A DNA stretch of 64,000 nucleotides from Corynebacterium sp. J010B-136 (GCF_002967075.1 NZ_PUGE01000006.1:114208-178207); one strand, 5' to 3'; shown: positions 38,068 to 48,277, counted from the stretch's first letter. Translations and numbers: made by a program. The notes: generated from the letters alone by a model not told the origin.

Positions 38068-41000
38068 TTACCGTCCTTTCTTTGTACGAGTTTTTCGCGT
38101 TGGTTGTGGAGCATAGTTATCGAGGTCCTCGACCGGCACACCAATCTGGTTGGCTACTTCGGTTACCTGTCCTTTGAGGTAATCCCCGAATCGCAGACCT
38201 AGTTCTGGATCGGGGTCATTGTGCCACATCATAATCCATGGTAACTGCTCATTCATTCCCGATAATAGTCCAGCGATTTCTGACGGTTCGGCGTCGGCAT
38301 CCAACCGTTCGCGGGTAAGCCCCACGAGAGCTAACCCCTGCTGGAGATGATTCCAACCAGCCCAACCCAATACTTCTGTCGGGTCATCCGCTCGAAGTGT
38401 ACCGGGGTAGGAGATGAACCTCTCCTTCGGCACATCGAGCTTTCCGCGGTGCTTCCACACTGCTGGGTACATGTCAGCCGTAGTGTAGTTCGGAGGTACT
38501 GGAACCTCTTCCGGAGAGATCTCTCCGGCATCCTCTCGACGCTGCGCAGCCCAAGTCTCCTCCCATTCGGCGCGCTTTCGCAGACCAGGTTTCTTGTACC
38601 TTAGTTCCTTATGAAATGGCACTGCCTGCCCCTTGAATAACTCCACTAACATATCGACGGTCGAACGATTACGTTTCGTTGACCACATTTGCAATACATC
38701 AAGTACCTCAGCAAAGGCCTGGTCAGTTTCGATAACACCAGCTAGCTCACGAATTGTGCGTGTGATTGGCATTTTTCCGGAATCGTCGAACCACAAGATC
38801 TGAGACTCCAGCCGAGTCAAAAGCCAGGATTCCAACGCCTCTTTAACTTTGTCCTCCCAGAGGTCATCTGACCAACGACGTTTGTACTCTGGAGCTTCCA
38901 ATAATTTGATTAGTCTGTCATTGCTGATGAGAGCCAGACGCTTTTGGTACGTCTCGCGTTGCGCACCAATGATCTCTTTTGGTATCTCGACAACGGGGGT
39001 CGAATGATGCCGATCAAACCAAGCTGTTTCACGTCCGCTGCGAGCAAGGGTGATCTCAAAAGGGCGAGCTCCAAGGGGTAAACCAGTGACTGCTCCAACG
39101 GGTAGAGAAAGGTCTGTCTCTGTCAGGCCGTACAGATAGTACACCGACCAGTCGAGTTCCTCTTGCTCCGCGATCATCAGCTCCCTAATACGTGTGTATT
39201 CGGCCTGCGCCTGATCCAGAAGCTCGGGAGTGGGTGTGTGCTTGGCAACTAGATTTGTGGGATCCCATGTTGCGAGTTCCGTAGCCAGAGTATCTAACTG
39301 CCGTCCACGTTCAGAGACAGCACCTTCGGGAAGTGGGAACTCCTTGAGAGTGGTGCCGGTGAACTCATAGAAGTTTTCCCAAGGTCTTAGCGTCGTTCGG
39401 GCTCCTTTGCTGTCGGTGGTTGATCCTTTATTATGGCTATTTTGCCTGAGCCAGAAACATGCCACCGAAGAGTTAAGCACCCCTAGAAGGGCGAAATGGT
39501 CGTCCTCGGTGGCTTCCTTTCTGAGTTTGATGACTGGTGCGGAACGATTGAATACTTTGCCACCCCGGTCGAGCACGAAGTGATTGTGGGTTGCTACAAA
39601 GGCGAAGGTGATTCCCAGAGGTCGTCGATAACGGCTCGGGAAAAACATTGAGTGATCGAACCAACGCAGTCCTCGTTCTTCTGGCGTTTCACCGAAATCT
39701 TGACGAGTGCTTAAAACCTTGCGTAGGGGCCAGAAGTGTCGTTCCTCGGGACGGGATAATGTTCTTCTTTCGGCCTCCTTATCGTAAGGGAATAGAGTTG
39801 CGGTTCGAATGCTTATGCAAAAATCGCGGACTGTGTCACCAGTTATTAATGGCACAAGATGAGTCAGGCCGTGAGTTTGCTCGCGAGCGATGGGCATAAA
39901 ATAAGCAGGATCCATGCCAGTATGTGTGGTACGTCCAATTTCCGTAGATAGGGTCTGTAGTAGAGAACCTGCGTGTCGCTCAATCGTGTTAGAAATCTCA
40001 GGTGCTGCTCCGCCCTGCAGATTCCATGGGTGTGATCCGATGAAGTCTCTATCCATTTCTCGCACAGAAATAAAGTCATTTTCGAATCCAAGGTCGTCAA
40101 CATGTTCGACGATGCTTCGCCATACAAGACCATCCTCAGCATGTTTCGGAATCCCAGGCTCGCCTTGAATTCCCAAAATGCCTCGTACTTTTGTTTTTGA
40201 TGGGGGTGCATTTCTGCCAACCAAGATAACTGTAGGTGTTCCGTGCCCGGGAACATAAGCTCCGGAAGAATCGATTACCTCCCGAAGATCCACGGTTGGC
40301 AAAAACTTCTCGATTAAAGGCGCACCAAACTCGCGCTTCTCGAAAGAATTCGACGTGATTTGGCCGACCCAACCTGGGCCTCGGGACGAATATTTGTCTC
40401 GAGCTAGAGCAAAGAACATCACCATACTGGGTGCGGTCATAGCGTATGTTCTCTTGCAATAGGGGCTGTAACGTTCTCGGTAAAATGCATTGAGGGCTTT
40501 GTCCTTCACTGTGATATAGGGCGGGTTACCGATCACTACGTCGTATCGCGCTGGAGCAAGAACATCGATCAGTGTTCTGAGATCCTCAGTGCCTACCGCA
40601 CGTTTCGACATGTTCAATGGAATAGCATCTAGACCTGCTGAGCCTGGACCCCAATACAAGGAATCGCCGGATATCACAGTGAAGTCTGGTTTCGGAAGAT
40701 CCCTCGAAAGCCATTGTTCGCCGGAGGCCTTCATAAAAGAAACAATCAGCCGGAATCTACTGATAGCTACAGCAAAGGGGTTAATGTCGACTCCGTGAAT
40801 TGCTTTTGAAGCCTGAACCGCGCGCTCTCGGGCGTCGAGCCCTGGTGCTTCTTTTTCCCACCGGTCAACTAGCACCTCAAATGCTCCGAGAAGAAAGTGC
40901 CCAGAACCACATGTTGGATCAATGAGTGTGAAGCCCTCGAGAGGACGCTCCTCCAAGGCAGGGGTCAACGTCCGCTCGAGGATAAATTCTTCGACGAATC

Positions 41001-41613
41001 CGGGTGTTTGCAGTAGTGCATAACGCTTTCGTGCATACTCTGATAGGTCTTGATACATGTCGCCGAGGAACCTAGTTGATAGAGCATTGTCCTTGAGGCT
41101 CCAGAGAATTTTTCCATCACTGTCTACAGCGCGCCAGAAATCAATGATTTCGCGAGCTCCGCGTTCTGAGGGTTCCATGATTCGATACCCTGCGTAGTCG
41201 TCAACTAAGGCTCGGGTTGCGTCGACTTGCCCCAGTTGGCTGTAGACGTGCTGAAGGTATCCACGATAGCTTTGGTCGGGATTAGCGGCGTAAAACTGGT
41301 CCTCATGGTCGCGCGCACGCCGCCGCGCCTCATCGGAATGCCCAGAGAGCATCGCCCACGATTCGCCAAAGAGGGAATTGTCTTCGATGAAGCGGATGAA
41401 CACCGAGGTAAGTACCCAACCGACAGCAGCCTGCTGGAGCTGTTCGTTCTCCCACTCCGAGTATGAACTTGCTGTGCGCTCTGCCTTTTCTGCGTCCTGG
41501 TGTGATTTCCGCCAGTGTGTTAACCGCTCAGAGTTGTTGTGAAGGCGTTCGCGCATGTCATCGACGAGTGTGTTGACAATCGGTTGTAGCGCGCGGGTTA
41601 GTTGTTGGGACAT
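38068..41613 (-). CDS. pglX: BREX type 2 adenine-specific DNA methyltransferase PglX
   Basis: Methyltransferase of 1181 residues. The ATG at 41613 (MSQQLTRALQP) with AAGGA upstream is preferred to the longer frame at 41670, which would overlap the end of pglW. S-adenosylmethionine motif I is DPTCGSGHF (232-240); the catalytic motif IV is NPPY (363-366) in VVIGNPPYITVK; VDINPFAVAISR (275-286) is motif II. These are the marks of N6-adenine methyltransferases. The C-terminal 600 residues would provide target recognition. It would modify host DNA at a non-palindromic site so that BREX blocks unmodified phage. No homopolymer tract suggestive of phase variation was seen. Confidence 0.95.
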   Translation of the reverse strand: MSQQLTRALQPIVNTLVDDMRERLHNNSERLTHWRKSHQDAEKAERTASSYSEWENEQLQQAAVGWVLTSVFIRFIEDNSLFGESWAMLSGHSDEARRRARDHEDQFYAANPDQSYRGYLQHVYSQLGQVDATRALVDDYAGYRIMEPSERGAREIIDFWRAVDSDGKILWSLKDNALSTRFLGDMYQDLSEYARKRYALLQTPGFVEEFILERTLTPALEERPLEGFTLIDPTCGSGHFLLGAFEVLVDRWEKEAPGLDARERAVQASKAIHGVDINPFAVAISRFRLIVSFMKASGEQWLSRDLPKPDFTVISGDSLYWGPGSAGLDAIPLNMSKRAVGTEDLRTLIDVLAPARYDVVIGNPPYITVKDKALNAFYRERYSPYCKRTYAMTAPSMVMFFALARDKYSSRGPGWVGQITSNSFEKREFGAPLIEKFLPTVDLREVIDSSGAYVPGHGTPTVILVGRNAPPSKTKVRGILGIQGEPGIPKHAEDGLVWRSIVEHVDDLGFENDFISVREMDRDFIGSHPWNLQGGAAPEISNTIERHAGSLLQTLSTEIGRTTHTGMDPAYFMPIAREQTHGLTHLVPLITGDTVRDFCISIRTATLFPYDKEAERRTLSRPEERHFWPLRKVLSTRQDFGETPEERGLRWFDHSMFFPSRYRRPLGITFAFVATHNHFVLDRGGKVFNRSAPVIKLRKEATEDDHFALLGVLNSSVACFWLRQNSHNKGSTTDSKGARTTLRPWENFYEFTGTTLKEFPLPEGAVSERGRQLDTLATELATWDPTNLVAKHTPTPELLDQAQAEYTRIRELMIAEQEELDWSVYYLYGLTETDLSLPVGAVTGLPLGARPFEITLARSGRETAWFDRHHSTPVVEIPKEIIGAQRETYQKRLALISNDRLIKLLEAPEYKRRWSDDLWEDKVKEALESWLLTRLESQILWFDDSGKMPITRTIRELAGVIETDQAFAEVLDVLQMWSTKRNRSTVDMLVELFKGQAVPFHKELRYKKPGLRKRAEWEETWAAQRREDAGEISPEEVPVPPNYTTADMYPAVWKHRGKLDVPKERFISYPGTLRADDPTEVLGWAGWNHLQQGLALVGLTRERLDADAEPSEIAGLLSGMNEQLPWIMMWHNDPDPELGLRFGDYLKGQVTEVANQIGVPVEDLDNYAPQPTRKTRTKKGR

Positions 41614-41638
41614 GTGTGGAATTCCTTGGGGAGAGAAG

Positions 41639-44600
41639 TCAAACGCGGGCAGGGTCAGCGACACGAACAATTTGTGATGGGCTGGTCAAGGGGAGAGAAA
41701 AACCTTCGACATTGACGTTCTGTTCGAGACTGCCCTTGTGCGGCAGTACAAACCATAGAGCCCGCGGATTTTGCGAGGAAGCTATGTCTGTATACTTTCC
41801 CAACAGATCTATTGCGTTGAATCGAGCCAGGATTGATAAATCGGTAAATACTACTGCGGGAGCATCGAGGTGCATGGCGTTTTCTAAAACTCGCTCTGCG
41901 GTCGTACGAACGGGAATATTGAGGTCTCGTCGTGTTTGCTCAGTATCCAACCCGAGCAGTGCCGGGAATTTTTCACTTTGACCATGCTCACTGAGTTTCT
42001 CGTAAAGATCGTCGAGAATCTCACCAGCGAGATCAACATGTGAAACACCAAACTGTGCAGTCAATGCTTCAACTACCTCAGAAGTTGTGCCCTGAGGAGC
42101 GGTGATGACGCGAACATCTCTGCTGGATATTGTTGGTTCGAGCTGGCTAAAGAGATCACGGAGCCAGGATGGGTGCGAAGCAAGCGGTTTAGGGCCGGTG
42201 AGCTTGGTGCGAGTCGGTAGCTTCGTCTCTAAACCGGTAGTGGCGTCTGGTTGATGGCGAACGTAGCGGTTGGAGCTGTTGAGTGTGAATTCAGGGTCGA
42301 TATCTTGGATAAGCCTAGTAAGCTCCTGAGTACCGGGGAGCTCCCTGTTGACAGCAAAAGGAAAACGGGCTGCTAAAAGGTTCGTTAGGGAACTGCGTGC
42401 AATTGACTCAGTCGACGGGTGAATGACTAGCCTCAGCATTGTCGGAAGATTGATTGCGGTTGAATACAGTTCTCCGGATGAAGTTAACGCAACTTTCTTG
42501 GATCGGAACGTAGCGAGCTCTGGAAGCACCGATACTGAAACAGGCAAATTCGCGATGCTAAGTTCTAGGTGCTGTGCAGCTGTCGTCGAGGTTAGTTTCG
42601 CAACCGCTGAAGCTGAGAGGAACTGGGAATTGGAAACTGCCTGGCTTGCGGCATCTTCGAGTGCTTTCGGTAGCGTAACGAGTGATGGATCAGTGGCAAA
42701 TGCGATATGCTCCCACGTGCGCCCACGGCGAACAATATAGAGAGTTTCTTCATCGCGGTTGAGAAATATCTCGACCATGCGAAGCACACCCTGCCGTGTA
42801 CGGGAATCTTGCACATCGAGGTCGTTGTGCAACACTAATGACACAGCATTTTCTAGTTGTTCAGGGGTAGCGATGCCACCGAAGCCGCGTACTGTTCTCA
42901 GTACTTCCTCTCCAAGTTCCTCAAGGACAGCGACTAGTTCTGTCGATTGCGACCAGTACGTAGGCAGCTCAGCAGGAATCTGGTGGATGCGCTGTGGAGA
43001 GCTATTTAGAGCTGCAGCATAAATCTTTGCAGTAGCGAAAGGATCGTCGATGCCATTTGTCGTATTCGATAACGCGTGTTGCACATAACGTCGAATAATG
43101 GAATTCTTTTTGCCAGTGAATGCCACCAGTTGATCTCGGAAAGCGGCAAAAGAGGTGATCCCCGAGGTAGCCGGAACCGTCGGTGTGATGGCAGGGCTTA
43201 GCGCGGGGCGGGTCGACGGTGAATGCTCTGGGGCGTCTTCGGCGAGAGTCTTGATATGTAGGAACTCTCCTCGCATTTCTTCCGCAGATAAAAAACGGCG
43301 TGTGTGGTCACCATGCAATGCGCCACGGAAGAACTTGATTAACGCCTGCTTTTGCACTGAATTGAGAAAATCAGGGAGATCCTGTGAGTTTAAAGCTAGC
43401 GACTGGTCCTTCAGAGTGGCAGGATTTGCTGTGCCGTCTCCATAAATTGGATCTTTGAAGGTGGCGATCTTCAACAGAACGACTGCTGCGGAATAGCGTT
43501 CGGCGGCAGAATCAAACTGGCTCCGTCCTTGCTGTTTCGCGACCAGAAAAGGATCCTGGTACGGGGGTGAGCCTGCACGAACATCTTCCAGAGGCGTATC
43601 TGCCAGCGAAAAGTCAAAGAGCATGAGGCGGCGTTTTCCGCCCTTTGTTAGCATGCCAACATTCGAGGGCTTGATATCCCTGTGGACGATGCCGGTGGAC
43701 TCCAAAGCCACGAGAATATCCATTAATTGCTCTCCCGACTCCCAGAAGAACTTCGGTGAGCTTTCCAAGAGCTGGAGAGAATCATTGAGGGTGTAATCGC
43801 CACAGTCAGACAATAGAAGGGCGGTGCGATTGTGTGGCAGGTTTAGAGGGCTTTCGAGAAGCGAGACGAAGTGCTTTGAGATGCGCCGGTCACTTACTGA
43901 CCGAGTTAAGTCCTCGATGGCGCGTGCTTCAGCATGCAATGTCGAGTCTTTATCTGGGGATAATCCCACCTTGAGGACACGCTTTTCACCGCCCGCTGCA
44001 TGATCGATAACACGGAGCCCTCGTGCAGTGGAACCAGAGCCGAGTACTCGTTCAACCTCAAACCGGTCGGCGATCATTGCGCCAATCGTAGGATTGAGGG
44101 GATCATCGCCATCATCGGCACGTCGCTCGACTGTGGTTTTGCGTAAGGAGTCAGCGAAAAGTTCAACGGGGTTTTTCAGCGCCGTGGATTTCGAGCGTGC
44201 ACCTGAAGTGATCTTCCTTGTGCGTTGCTGCGGCTCAGGGTGGGTGATCGACAAAATTAGTTCGCGAACGTCGTTTTCCACGGAGGCTTTAGAAGCTGCG
44301 AGGTCGAGCCCCTGTTGCTCCCGTAAGCGAGATAGCAAACGAGTTGTGTCTGGCGCCGGCATATCGCCAGAGAAGATGAAGTATGCGAGTGCGCCTACAG
44401 AGAAGAGCTCAGCTTGGCGACGATCGCTTCCGTCACGGAATCCCTCTGGCGGCAGGAATACAGAAAACCCGTCGTAGGCGCTAGCGGTAGTAGTAGGTAG
44501 GTAGGTGGCAGTTGATGTGCCAGCTGAATCAGCAGCAGTTACTGTAGACCAACGAGAGACTTTCACTCGAACTTCTGGGCTGGGGGAGTGTAGCGCTGGA

Positions 44601-45685
44601 ACGTCGATAAGTACGGCTGCCGGAGCTAGTCGGCGGTGCACAACGTTGTTCGAGTGTGCATAGGCGATAGCCTCCGCGACTTGGAGAATAATCTCCACCT
44701 GCTGTTGCGCGGTTAAGCGCAGCGACCGCGGCAACATATCGAGTGGTTCAAAGCCTGGATGGTCCTGATAGATCAACACAGGAGCGTCCGAGTCGTCCAT
44801 GAATTCTAACGCGATCGGTCGGTCTATGCCGTCGTGATTGAGCGAGCGAAGTAGCGCATAAGACTTCTCCATTTGTCGCTCGCGTTTTAGACGTGTGGCT
44901 TGAGTATCGTTTTCGCTGGTATTTGACACATAAGCTATGCCTTTTTCGTCGTGCTTAGTGTTCGTGGCCCTGCGGATTCGGAAATCTTCGTCATGTTCAA
45001 GCTCTTCACCGAGCTGCCAACTTCCCGCAATGTGCTTGCGCCTCTTTTGTGCAGTGCCAGTGATCTGGTTGATCGCAGATTCTAAGACGTCCCGGGAACG
45101 CTTCTCACTAATAGGATCACTGCCTGGGGATTCTGTCAATCGTGCTGAGATCCCAGGCAGGTTAGTCTGTTCGGAAAGTCCGTCGCGTCCGAAGACATTT
45201 TGTGCGCCTGATTCTGAGAGCTGGGAGTGGACGATATCGCCGTGCAGAAATAAGGATTCCTGTACCCAAGGGACGCGTGTATCTTCCCTGGTGAGATGTA
45301 CACCTAGCTCGCGGAATGAATGCTCGATCGTCGGCATAAGTCTGCGGAGGCGGTCTGCGAATTTCTGTGCTTTGTTCCTAGCCGTTAGATTAGGATGCCG
45401 GAAATCGGTGATACGTCCGTTTGGTCCAGTAATTTCGAAACGGTGTTCATTTCCGCGAAATACGCCGTTCCAGCTTTTTAGCTCCACTAAATGAATACGG
45501 CCGCGTCCAACCACCAGCGCATCGACTTCATTGTAGTGCCCTTGGGCGTCCATGAAAGTAAAGTTCGTCCATACCCGGTAGGGGGCGGCGTCTGGCACTG
45601 CATCGAGAAGTAATGCCAGACCTTCCCGTTCGTGGCCAAATTCAGATTTCGACACCTCATGATATCGTTCCGAGTTTGGTTTCAC
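41639..45685 (-). CDS. pglW: BREX type 2 serine/threonine kinase PglW (NERD + two kinase domains)
   Basis: First gene of the operon, 1348 residues, GTG start with AAAGGAG upstream. The N-terminal NERD nuclease-related domain (about 20-110) carries VDALVVG (Asp54) and HLVELKSW (Glu68, Lys70). A first kinase-like domain (about 275-490) has HRR in place of HRD (350-352) and APAAVL in place of KPxN, so it is probably a pseudokinase. The second (about 540-740) has Lys572, Glu586, HRDIKPSN (668-675) and DFS (691-693) and should be active. The C-terminal 600 residues contain a winged-helix-like part and a final phosphate-loop-free domain. In Streptomyces PglW autophosphorylates and is part of the Pgl phage defence. 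Confidence 0.94.
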   Translation of the reverse strand: MKPNSERYHEVSKSEFGHEREGLALLLDAVPDAAPYRVWTNFTFMDAQGHYNEVDALVVGRGRIHLVELKSWNGVFRGNEHRFEITGPNGRITDFRHPNLTARNKAQKFADRLRRLMPTIEHSFRELGVHLTREDTRVPWVQESLFLHGDIVHSQLSESGAQNVFGRDGLSEQTNLPGISARLTESPGSDPISEKRSRDVLESAINQITGTAQKRRKHIAGSWQLGEELEHDEDFRIRRATNTKHDEKGIAYVSNTSENDTQATRLKRERQMEKSYALLRSLNHDGIDRPIALEFMDDSDAPVLIYQDHPGFEPLDMLPRSLRLTAQQQVEIILQVAEAIAYAHSNNVVHRRLAPAAVLIDVPALHSPSPEVRVKVSRWSTVTAADSAGTSTATYLPTTTASAYDGFSVFLPPEGFRDGSDRRQAELFSVGALAYFIFSGDMPAPDTTRLLSRLREQQGLDLAASKASVENDVRELILSITHPEPQQRTRKITSGARSKSTALKNPVELFADSLRKTTVERRADDGDDPLNPTIGAMIADRFEVERVLGSGSTARGLRVIDHAAGGEKRVLKVGLSPDKDSTLHAEARAIEDLTRSVSDRRISKHFVSLLESPLNLPHNRTALLLSDCGDYTLNDSLQLLESSPKFFWESGEQLMDILVALESTGIVHRDIKPSNVGMLTKGGKRRLMLFDFSLADTPLEDVRAGSPPYQDPFLVAKQQGRSQFDSAAERYSAAVVLLKIATFKDPIYGDGTANPATLKDQSLALNSQDLPDFLNSVQKQALIKFFRGALHGDHTRRFLSAEEMRGEFLHIKTLAEDAPEHSPSTRPALSPAITPTVPATSGITSFAAFRDQLVAFTGKKNSIIRRYVQHALSNTTNGIDDPFATAKIYAAALNSSPQRIHQIPAELPTYWSQSTELVAVLEELGEEVLRTVRGFGGIATPEQLENAVSLVLHNDLDVQDSRTRQGVLRMVEIFLNRDEETLYIVRRGRTWEHIAFATDPSLVTLPKALEDAASQAVSNSQFLSASAVAKLTSTTAAQHLELSIANLPVSVSVLPELATFRSKKVALTSSGELYSTAINLPTMLRLVIHPSTESIARSSLTNLLAARFPFAVNRELPGTQELTRLIQDIDPEFTLNSSNRYVRHQPDATTGLETKLPTRTKLTGPKPLASHPSWLRDLFSQLEPTISSRDVRVITAPQGTTSEVVEALTAQFGVSHVDLAGEILDDLYEKLSEHGQSEKFPALLGLDTEQTRRDLNIPVRTTAERVLENAMHLDAPAVVFTDLSILARFNAIDLLGKYTDIASSQNPRALWFVLPHKGSLEQNVNVEGFSLPLTSPSQIVRVADPARV

Positions 45686-45842
45686 GAGTGGTCTCCTTTG
45701 TCGGTGGTGATTACATCTGAGGGTTTGGATTTTACCGTTCCATCAATTTTATCGATTGTTGGGTAAAGGTGGAAGTGGACGGATTTGCGTATGTTTAATT
45801 GCTAGATTAAGCCAACTAATTTATGAGATACGTTTCTTGAAA
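45686..45842. promoter_or_regulatory. Divergent promoter region of pglW and the small broken gene
   Basis: 157 bp between the two starts. It is AT-rich in the middle, with CAATTTTATCGATTG near 45742, an imperfect palindrome that could be an operator. The pglW ribosome binding site AAAGGAG lies at its left end. No firm -35/-10 assignment. Confidence 0.35.
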
Positions 45843-46438
45843 ATGTGTGAACAGATGAACTCTCCAAGAATATTCAGCGAACATGAATCCAAGGGGATAG
45901 CAGATCTTTTAGTCTACTCTCCGGGACAGAGCAATAAAGACTATGCACTGGCGTATCACGAATCCGCAAAACGGCTAGCGGGCACTTTTAAAGGGCAAGC
46001 TGGTGACGATTTGATTTTGCTACCCTTTTTAGCGCTTTACAGGCAAGCGTTTGAGCTCCAGCTAAAATTACTATCAAGGATTTGATAGAACTTCGAATTG
46101 AGTTTGGAGAGGGTTGCTCTGAGGCATTGAAGCGCGATTGTTCGGAAGAATCTTTAAAGAGTCTGGGGCACAATCTCTATAAGTTATTGAATAAAGTCGA
46201 GGCTCATTATGAAGAGCTGAAATTCCCCGAACCATTTCCTAAATCGGTAAAAGATATAATCTTAGAATTCCACGAAGCTGATCGGAACGGCACAGCTTTC
46301 CGGTACTCGGGTTCGCTTCGAGGCACGGAAGAGCGCATTGATTTTCCGGAATCTGCAGACCTTCTGAACAGAGCATACATCCTGTTGGGATCTATCTCGG
46401 AATATGCAAGTTCGTTCTCGGGGATGCCTTTTCCATAA
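45843..46438 (+). pseudogene. Small helical (HEPN-like?) protein gene broken by a frameshift
   Basis: Two overlapping frames look like one gene. The first (ATG 45843, MCEQMNSPRIFSE) runs to TGA 46083-46085 and ends LLPFLALYRQAFELQLKLLS then RI. The second opens at TTG 46082 and reads IELRIEFGEG, then LKSLGHNLYKLLNKVEAHYEEL and ends DLLNRAYILLGSISEYASS. One extra T in the TTT at 46081-46083 would join them into a continuous protein of about 200 residues. The helical pattern, with an LALYRQAFEL segment and a later GHNLYKLL, recalls HEPN-type proteins, but I cannot name a family. It may be a true mutation, a sequencing indel, phase variation or an overlapping gene pair. It lies divergent from pglW. 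Confidence 0.55.
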
Positions 46439-46644
46439 GTTCTTTCCTAAGGTTTTGAACTGCTTCCCGAAAGTTGGACTGAGAAATCAGACATCAATCA
46501 GTGCCACCTATCCGGAACTCGGGTACCAACTACGCGGAACGCCGGTAGCAACAAGCACGAAACGGCACTATTTCCTGGTGGACCTAGGGGATAATCTGCC
46601 AATTGGTGCAAAACGGTACCTATGCATGACTTCTAGCTTGGGTT
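46439..46644. other. Right junction of the BREX island, no gene recognised
   Basis: 206 bp between the small broken gene and the stop of the YkvI-like gene. No convincing frame, and no copy of the tRNA 3' end that would mark an attachment site. Confidence 0.4.
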
Positions 46645-47781
46645 CTAGTTGCTTGCTAACCGTGACTTAATTTGGCGGTAGGCAAGGAATCCGAAGAAGA
46701 CGAGGCCGAAGTAGCCAATGGATGGGTAGACGAAGCCGACGAGTTCGGCGAATGGCAGCTTCAGCCCGCCGATGAGCGCTACGACGGTCAGGGCCAGGCA
46801 GACAATTGCGTAGGTGCGGCGTGAGTTCAGAGGGAATTGGTCGGCTACGGTCCACAGCATGGGTGCTGCGGTGGAGTAAATGCCAAGAAGAGTGATGAGG
46901 GAAAAGACGTAGCCAAGCCATGGCGCGATATCGATGCCGAGCATCACCAGTGGGGTGGCTTGGTCATAAACCATCGGCAATGTGGCTAGCAGTGCGAGTG
47001 CGCACAGACCCATGACCCCGCCGTATAAAAAGCCGGTGAGAACGCTCGGGCGAACGGTTGACTGCAGTGAGCGGTCTTCGCGGCCCAGGCTGGTAAGAAA
47101 TGGCACTGCAATAATCAAGATGGCGGTGCTGTACAAGATGGTTCCAATAAACCAGTTCTCACTCGCCTTAGCGGGTTGGTACTGGGCAAGGTTTTCGGGG
47201 ACATCGGCAAGCGCGGCGAAATTCTCCACAACCACCCACAGTGCGACGATGCCGATAACGATGACGATGACAGGTCCAATGCGGCCGATAATTTCCACCA
47301 GGTTGCGGAAACCAAACATCAAAGTAATGGCAACCACGACTGCCATTCCGGTGGCGCCGACCCAGGTGGGCGCGCCGAGGACATCGCTAAGCAATGCTCC
47401 CGCACCCGCGAACATGGTTACCGCAATCATGAAGACGAACACGGGAACGCAGTAGCGAAGTACCGTGCCGACGGTTTTGCCGCAGATGTCGGTGAAGGGA
47501 TCGGCCTTGTTGTCGCGGTTCTTGCGACCCCATTCGGTCAGCGAAGAAAGCAGCCACGAAAACAGCACGACAACGAGGATGATGGCAACCATGCCCCACC
47601 AGCCGTGCGCGGTGAAATATTGCAAGCTTTCCTGACCCGTAGCGATACCAGCGCCGATGAAAAAGGAGCACTGCGCACCAGTAAATAGCAGCGCGGATTT
47701 TAGGCGCGACCCTAGCGACGAAGCAGGCGCTGCCGCTTCTGCTGGTGGCTTATCAAGCGTAGATGTGCTGAGTGTATGCAA
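46645..47781 (-). CDS. YkvI-family membrane protein
   Basis: Integral membrane protein of 378 residues. I choose the TTG at 47781, which has GGAGG five bases upstream; the longer frame from ATG 47829 has no ribosome binding site. About ten hydrophobic segments are visible. Residues FTGAQCSFFIGAGIATGQE in the first carry the glycine-rich unwound helix typical of the amino acid/polyamine transporter superfamily. Other motifs are GATGMAVVVAITLMFGF and MLGIDIAPWLGYVFSLITL. The family (YkvI of Bacillus) has no proven substrate. It is the first gene to the right of the BREX island. Confidence 0.75.
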   Translation of the reverse strand: MHTLSTSTLDKPPAEAAAPASSLGSRLKSALLFTGAQCSFFIGAGIATGQESLQYFTAHGWWGMVAIILVVVLFSWLLSSLTEWGRKNRDNKADPFTDICGKTVGTVLRYCVPVFVFMIAVTMFAGAGALLSDVLGAPTWVGATGMAVVVAITLMFGFRNLVEIIGRIGPVIVIVIGIVALWVVVENFAALADVPENLAQYQPAKASENWFIGTILYSTAILIIAVPFLTSLGREDRSLQSTVRPSVLTGFLYGGVMGLCALALLATLPMVYDQATPLVMLGIDIAPWLGYVFSLITLLGIYSTAAPMLWTVADQFPLNSRRTYAIVCLALTVVALIGGLKLPFAELVGFVYPSIGYFGLVFFGFLAYRQIKSRLASN

Positions 47782-48277
47782 GATTCCTCCGGTTGTAGAC
47801 GGTGTGAACGGGATGCAGCGTAAATCCATGTGAGCTGGATTAAATTCACTCTTTCAATGGTTGTGCATCACGGTTTGGAAGTCATTGGCGGCTTGTCGGA
47901 GATTTCTTTGACATATGTCGAAGCGCTAGGCGCGGCGATGGCCAACTCGCTGCCAAGGGCGAAAATGGGTTAAGGCGAAGGGTGGAGAAAAGTCCGATTC
48001 TTTAGGTTTGCTGTGGGTCGGCGTTCCGATCGGGGGTAGTGCGCAGGCTGTTGGCCTCGTGTGATTTATTTCATTTACGCGTGTGTGACCAGCGAGTTCT
48101 GCTCAGGGCTGGGGAAAATCGCAGGTGGGATTTCGGGTGGTTTATTACGGCTATGTAACGCTCGAAATTTTTCGGGACGTGATCTTTCAGCACGTGACAT
48201 GATGGGAGATGCCAGTGCAGTGTGATGTTGCACTAGGGGAATACTGATGTGAGATGTGGAAATGAGGCAATAAGCTT
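47782..48277. promoter_or_regulatory. 496-bp spacer with promoter region of the protease gene
   Basis: No gene seen. TGTGATTTATTTCATT at 48060-48075 resembles half of a GlxR/CRP box (TGTGA-N6-TCACA), with the right half weak. An inverted repeat GTGCA/TGCAC flanks nine bases at 48215-48233. Either could control the protease gene or the YkvI gene. Both assignments are tentative. Confidence 0.3.

Noticed and set aside
38068..41613. Phase-variable homopolymer tract in pglX
   Set aside because: No long G or C run was seen in the gene.
46439..46644. Attachment-site repeat of the tRNA-fMet 3' end at the right side of the BREX island
   Set aside because: I looked for a copy of the terminal bases of the tRNA here and found none.
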